Of a stretch of DNA of 7,967 nucleotides, positions 6,062 to 7,967 are shown piece after piece; the stretch's first letter is position 1, and each line of letters opens with the position of its first letter. This stretch comes from an uncultured Clostridia bacterium (GTDB taxonomy: Bacteria > Bacillota > Clostridia > Christensenellales > Aristaeellaceae): assembly GCA_946410395.1 (NCBI GenBank), contig CAMKAE010000094.1, positions 1-7,967 on the forward strand, written 5' to 3'. The notes beneath the pieces were generated by a model that worked only from the letters and a program-made list of their open reading frames with translations, searched no databases and was not told the DNA's origin. Both the position numbers and the translations under genes were made by a program.

Positions 6062-7967
6062 TCAGGCGCAGGGCTTGCGCTTGCGGCCCAGGAACAGCGC
6101 GGCGGCCAGGGCCAGCACGCCCGCGCCGGCCGAGATGAAGGGCCAGGCCGGGATCTCGTCGCCGGTGGTCAAGCCGGTGCCCTTGGTGTGCTTGTTGGTC
6201 ACCGTGAAGCCGGTGGCCATATCGCCGCTGACCTTGAAGCTGTACGCCTGCACCTTGACCTCGGTCACGGAGTAGACGATCTCATTCATGTCCGCGTCAT
6301 ACTTGGGCAGGTTCTCGAAGGTCCCGGCCCACTTGGTGGACGAGGTGGTGGCGTCGGCCTTGGTCAGCACCAGCGTGTCGCCGGTCTCCCGGTTGTTGGC
6401 CTTCAGCTTGATCGTGACGGACTCGGGGCGCACCTTGTCGTAGTCGTAGGAGTCGTTCCAGACCTTGGTGACGCTGATGGAGATCCGTTCGATCTCGTGC
6501 GTGTTGGTGATGGTGAAGCCCTCGGCAACGCTGCCCGCGATCTCGGAGGTGTACTCGGGCACCTCCATTTCCGACACGGAGTAAGCGATCTCTGTGCCGT
6601 GGTCGCGGAATTTATAGAGGTCGCGGAAGGTGTAGGTCCACTTGTCGCCGGAGCCGCTCAGGCGCTGCACAGCCGCGGTCTTGCCGTCGGCCAGCAGGGT
6701 GATGCTCACGGTGCCGGGGCGCAGCTTCTGCTGGTCGCTGCCGTCGTCCCACACCTTGGTGACGGTGATCTTCTGCGTCTCGGGCTCATGGCGGTTGCGG
6801 AGGACCTTGTGGTCGGTAGAGGGGTAAGACCGGGTGTAGCCGGCGGGCGTGGTCTCGTACAGGTGATACTTGTATGCCTCGCCTGCGGCGTTGGCCACCG
6901 CCAGACCGGTCCAGGTGTGCGCCCAGCCGTCGGCCTCCGTCACAGTCGCGTCAGAGCCGGATACCTTATAAATCGAGGCGTTGGACTGTGTGCTCCGGCC
7001 CAGGTAAACCGCCACGCTCTCGGGGCGCAGGCCGTCCCGGTCGTCGTCGTCGGTCCACAGGAGGGTGCCAGTGAAGGAGACGGTTTCGGTCTCCTTGTCG
7101 CCCTCGGCGTCGGCGGTGAGCACGTCCAGGGGCTCAATATCGTCCGCGGGCTCTTCGATCTCGGCCACAGCCTCCTCGGAAATCGCGGGCGCGGGCTCCT
7201 CGGGGAGGATCTCCTCCGGGATGGCCTCGTCCAGGGTCACAGGCTCCGCATCGGCTTCAACCGCAGGGGTTTCTTCCTCCACAGTCTCCACGACAGGCGC
7301 GGCGGCTTCCTCGACGGACTCCTCAACAGGCGCGGCGGCCTCCTCGACGGACTCCTCAACAGGCGCGGCGGTCTCCTCGACAGACTCCTCCATGGGCGCG
7401 GCGGCTTCCTCGACGGGTTCCGCCACGGGCTCGGCGGCTTCCTCGACGGTCTCCTCAACAGGCGCGGCGGTCTCCTCGACAGACTCCGGCACCGGCGCGG
7501 CAGCTTCCTCAACGGGTTCCGCCACGGGCTCGGAAACATCAGGCGTTTCTGGCTCAGGCGTCACGGTCTCCTGCTCCGCCTTGGGATACAGATCCGCGTT
7601 GCGCGTGAAGAAGGCGCTCATGTCGTAGAAGCTGCGGCCGCGATGATCCACCACAGCCAGGGCTTCCGACGCCGCCTCAAAGGCCGCGGTCTCCTCCTCG
7701 GTCAGGAACGCGAAGGCCTCCGGCTCCACATAGCCGAACCAGGGCTCGCCGTCGGCGTAAAAGCTGATGTACAGCCGGCGCACGCCCTCGGTGCGGGCGG
7801 CCTTCACCACGGCGCCGGCCTTCAGCGTGCCCTTTTCGGTCAGGGCAGTCTCGGTGGTGTAGACGCTGACGCGCACATCCTCCTCGCCCTCCGCCGGGAC
7901 CAGCAGCGCATAGCCGCGCACCGTGACAGGCTCGGCGGCCTGCGCGGCAGCCGGTTCGGTCTCGGGC
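6062..7967 (-). CDS. Cell-wall-anchored repeat protein with three Cna_B domains (5' end outside window)
   Basis: The reading frame is open to the window edge, so 634 C-terminal residues are visible and the signal peptide and true start are not; the GTG at 7921 is internal. In order: a Pro/Ala/Glu stretch; an SH3-like segment (about 7720-7920: VSVYTTETALTEKGTLKAG, then FGYVEPEAFAFL); eight 11-residue Glu/Ala/Pro repeats (7250-7513); an acidic linker; three Cna_B domains (about 7087-6794, 6772-6503 and 6480-6194); a sorting signal. Domains 2 and 3 keep the Lys (in TKVW), Glu (YSVSE, YSVTE) and Asn (TNTH, TNKH) that form internal isopeptide bonds; domain 1 has Leu at the Lys position (GTLLW). 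Cna_B domains stiffen pilins and adhesins of Gram-positive bacteria, so this is probably a surface stalk or adhesin, with the SH3-like part as a possible wall- or ligand-binding head. The downstream sortase is its likely anchor enzyme. Confidence 0.88.
   Translation of the reverse strand, partial: PETEPAAAQAAEPVTVRGYALLVPAEGEEDVRVSVYTTETALTEKGTLKAGAVVKAARTEGVRRLYISFYADGEPWFGYVEPEAFAFLTEEETAAFEAASEALAVVDHRGRSFYDMSAFFTRNADLYPKAEQETVTPEPETPDVSEPVAEPVEEAAAPVPESVEETAAPVEETVEEAAEPVAEPVEEAAAPMEESVEETAAPVEESVEEAAAPVEESVEEAAAPVVETVEEETPAVEADAEPVTLDEAIPEEILPEEPAPAISEEAVAEIEEPADDIEPLDVLTADAEGDKETETVSFTGTLLWTDDDDRDGLRPESVAVYLGRSTQSNASIYKVSGSDATVTEADGWAHTWTGLAVANAAGEAYKYHLYETTPAGYTRSYPSTDHKVLRNRHEPETQKITVTKVWDDGSDQQKLRPGTVSITLLADGKTAAVQRLSGSGDKWTYTFRDLYKFRDHGTEIAYSVSEMEVPEYTSEIAGSVAEGFTITNTHEIERISISVTKVWNDSYDYDKVRPESVTIKLKANNRETGDTLVLTKADATTSSTKWAGTFENLPKYDADMNEIVYSVTEVKVQAYSFKVSGDMATGFTVTNKHTKGTGLTTGDEIPAWPFISAGAGVLALAAALFLGRKRKPCA
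6065..6172 (-). other. C-terminal sorting signal (LTTGD, hydrophobic segment, basic tail)
   Basis: The last 36 residues of the surface protein start with LTTGDEIPAWPF, continue with a 15-18 residue hydrophobic stretch (ISAGAGVLALAAALFLG) and end in RKRKPCA. This is the standard tripartite layout of a sortase substrate, but LPXTG is replaced by L-T-T-G-D. Clostridial class B sortases are known to accept variants such as (S/P)PXTG or NXXTG, so a TG-centred motif is plausible; cleavage would fall between Thr and Gly. The cysteine at the penultimate position is unusual. Confidence 0.75.
7250..7513 (-). repeat. Eight tandem 33-base repeats coding VEEAAAPVEES-type units
   Basis: Eight consecutive in-frame units of 33 bases encode 11-residue variants of VEEAAAPVEES: VEEAAAPVPES, VEETAAPVEET, VEEAAEPVAEP, VEEAAAPMEES, VEETAAPVEES, VEEAAAPVEES, VEEAAAPVVET and a diverged VEEETPAVEAD. 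Units near the middle are almost identical at DNA level, which points to recent expansion or recombination; the outer ones are more diverged. The acidic, proline-containing sequence probably forms an extended stalk spacing the SH3-like head from the Cna_B domains. Confidence 0.92.

Noticed and set aside
4984..6138. Open reading frame of 384 codons on the plus strand
   Set aside because: It runs antisense through the whole sortase gene and into the surface-protein gene; the sortase reading has a complete His/Cys/Arg triad and a good ribosome-binding site.
7250..7513. Regular 33-base spacing as a CRISPR array
   Set aside because: Units are directly adjacent without unique spacers, vary in sequence, and keep a single coding frame within a larger gene.
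7065..7628. Plus-strand Ser/Ala/Thr-rich reading frame of 187 codons
   Set aside because: It is the antisense image of the Glu/Ala/Pro repeat region and only reflects the 33-base periodicity.

Overview
The window looks like a chromosomal piece of a high-G+C, Gram-positive-type anaerobe of the Clostridia, perhaps a gut or rumen lineage. The reasons are an RNase Y tail, a family A DNA polymerase with a degenerate proofreading domain, a class B sortase beside a Cna_B-type cell-wall protein, a secreted hemicellulase, and strongly G/C-biased third codon positions in every gene. The lineage is inferred from gene content, not from a database search.

Layout. Plus strand, 1-4719: the last 35 codons of RNase Y (rny), a hairpin that may end its transcript, a secreted GH43 glycosidase with a C-terminal CBM6-like module (249-1754), DNA polymerase I (polA, 1769-4330) only 14 bases further on, a 137-base leader rich in short competing inverted repeats, and an 83-residue protein that matches only the C-terminal part of FakA/YloV-type kinases (4468-4719). 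A strong intrinsic terminator closes this side at about 4727-4766. From 4767 to 4989 there is no gene; this gap holds a large imperfect palindrome (4832-4895) whose two arms are each palindromic.

Minus strand, 7967-4990: a large surface protein whose 5' end lies outside the window (6062-7967). It has an SH3-like segment, eight 11-residue Glu/Ala/Pro repeats, three Cna_B domains and a C-terminal sorting signal without LPXTG. After a 79-base gap with a hairpin and T-run comes a class B sortase (4990-5982). The two minus-strand genes read as a substrate-enzyme pair: the sortase would attach the Cna_B protein to peptidoglycan, and the hairpin between them could lower sortase expression relative to substrate.

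Most worth a second look: the stand-alone FakA C-terminal-like protein, the sortase/substrate pair with its unusual LTTGD signal and a first Cna_B domain lacking the isopeptide lysine, the double palindrome at 4832-4895, the 33-base tandem repeats, and a secreted glycosidase gene placed immediately before polA. No wholly new system is evident; the oddities are variants of known families.
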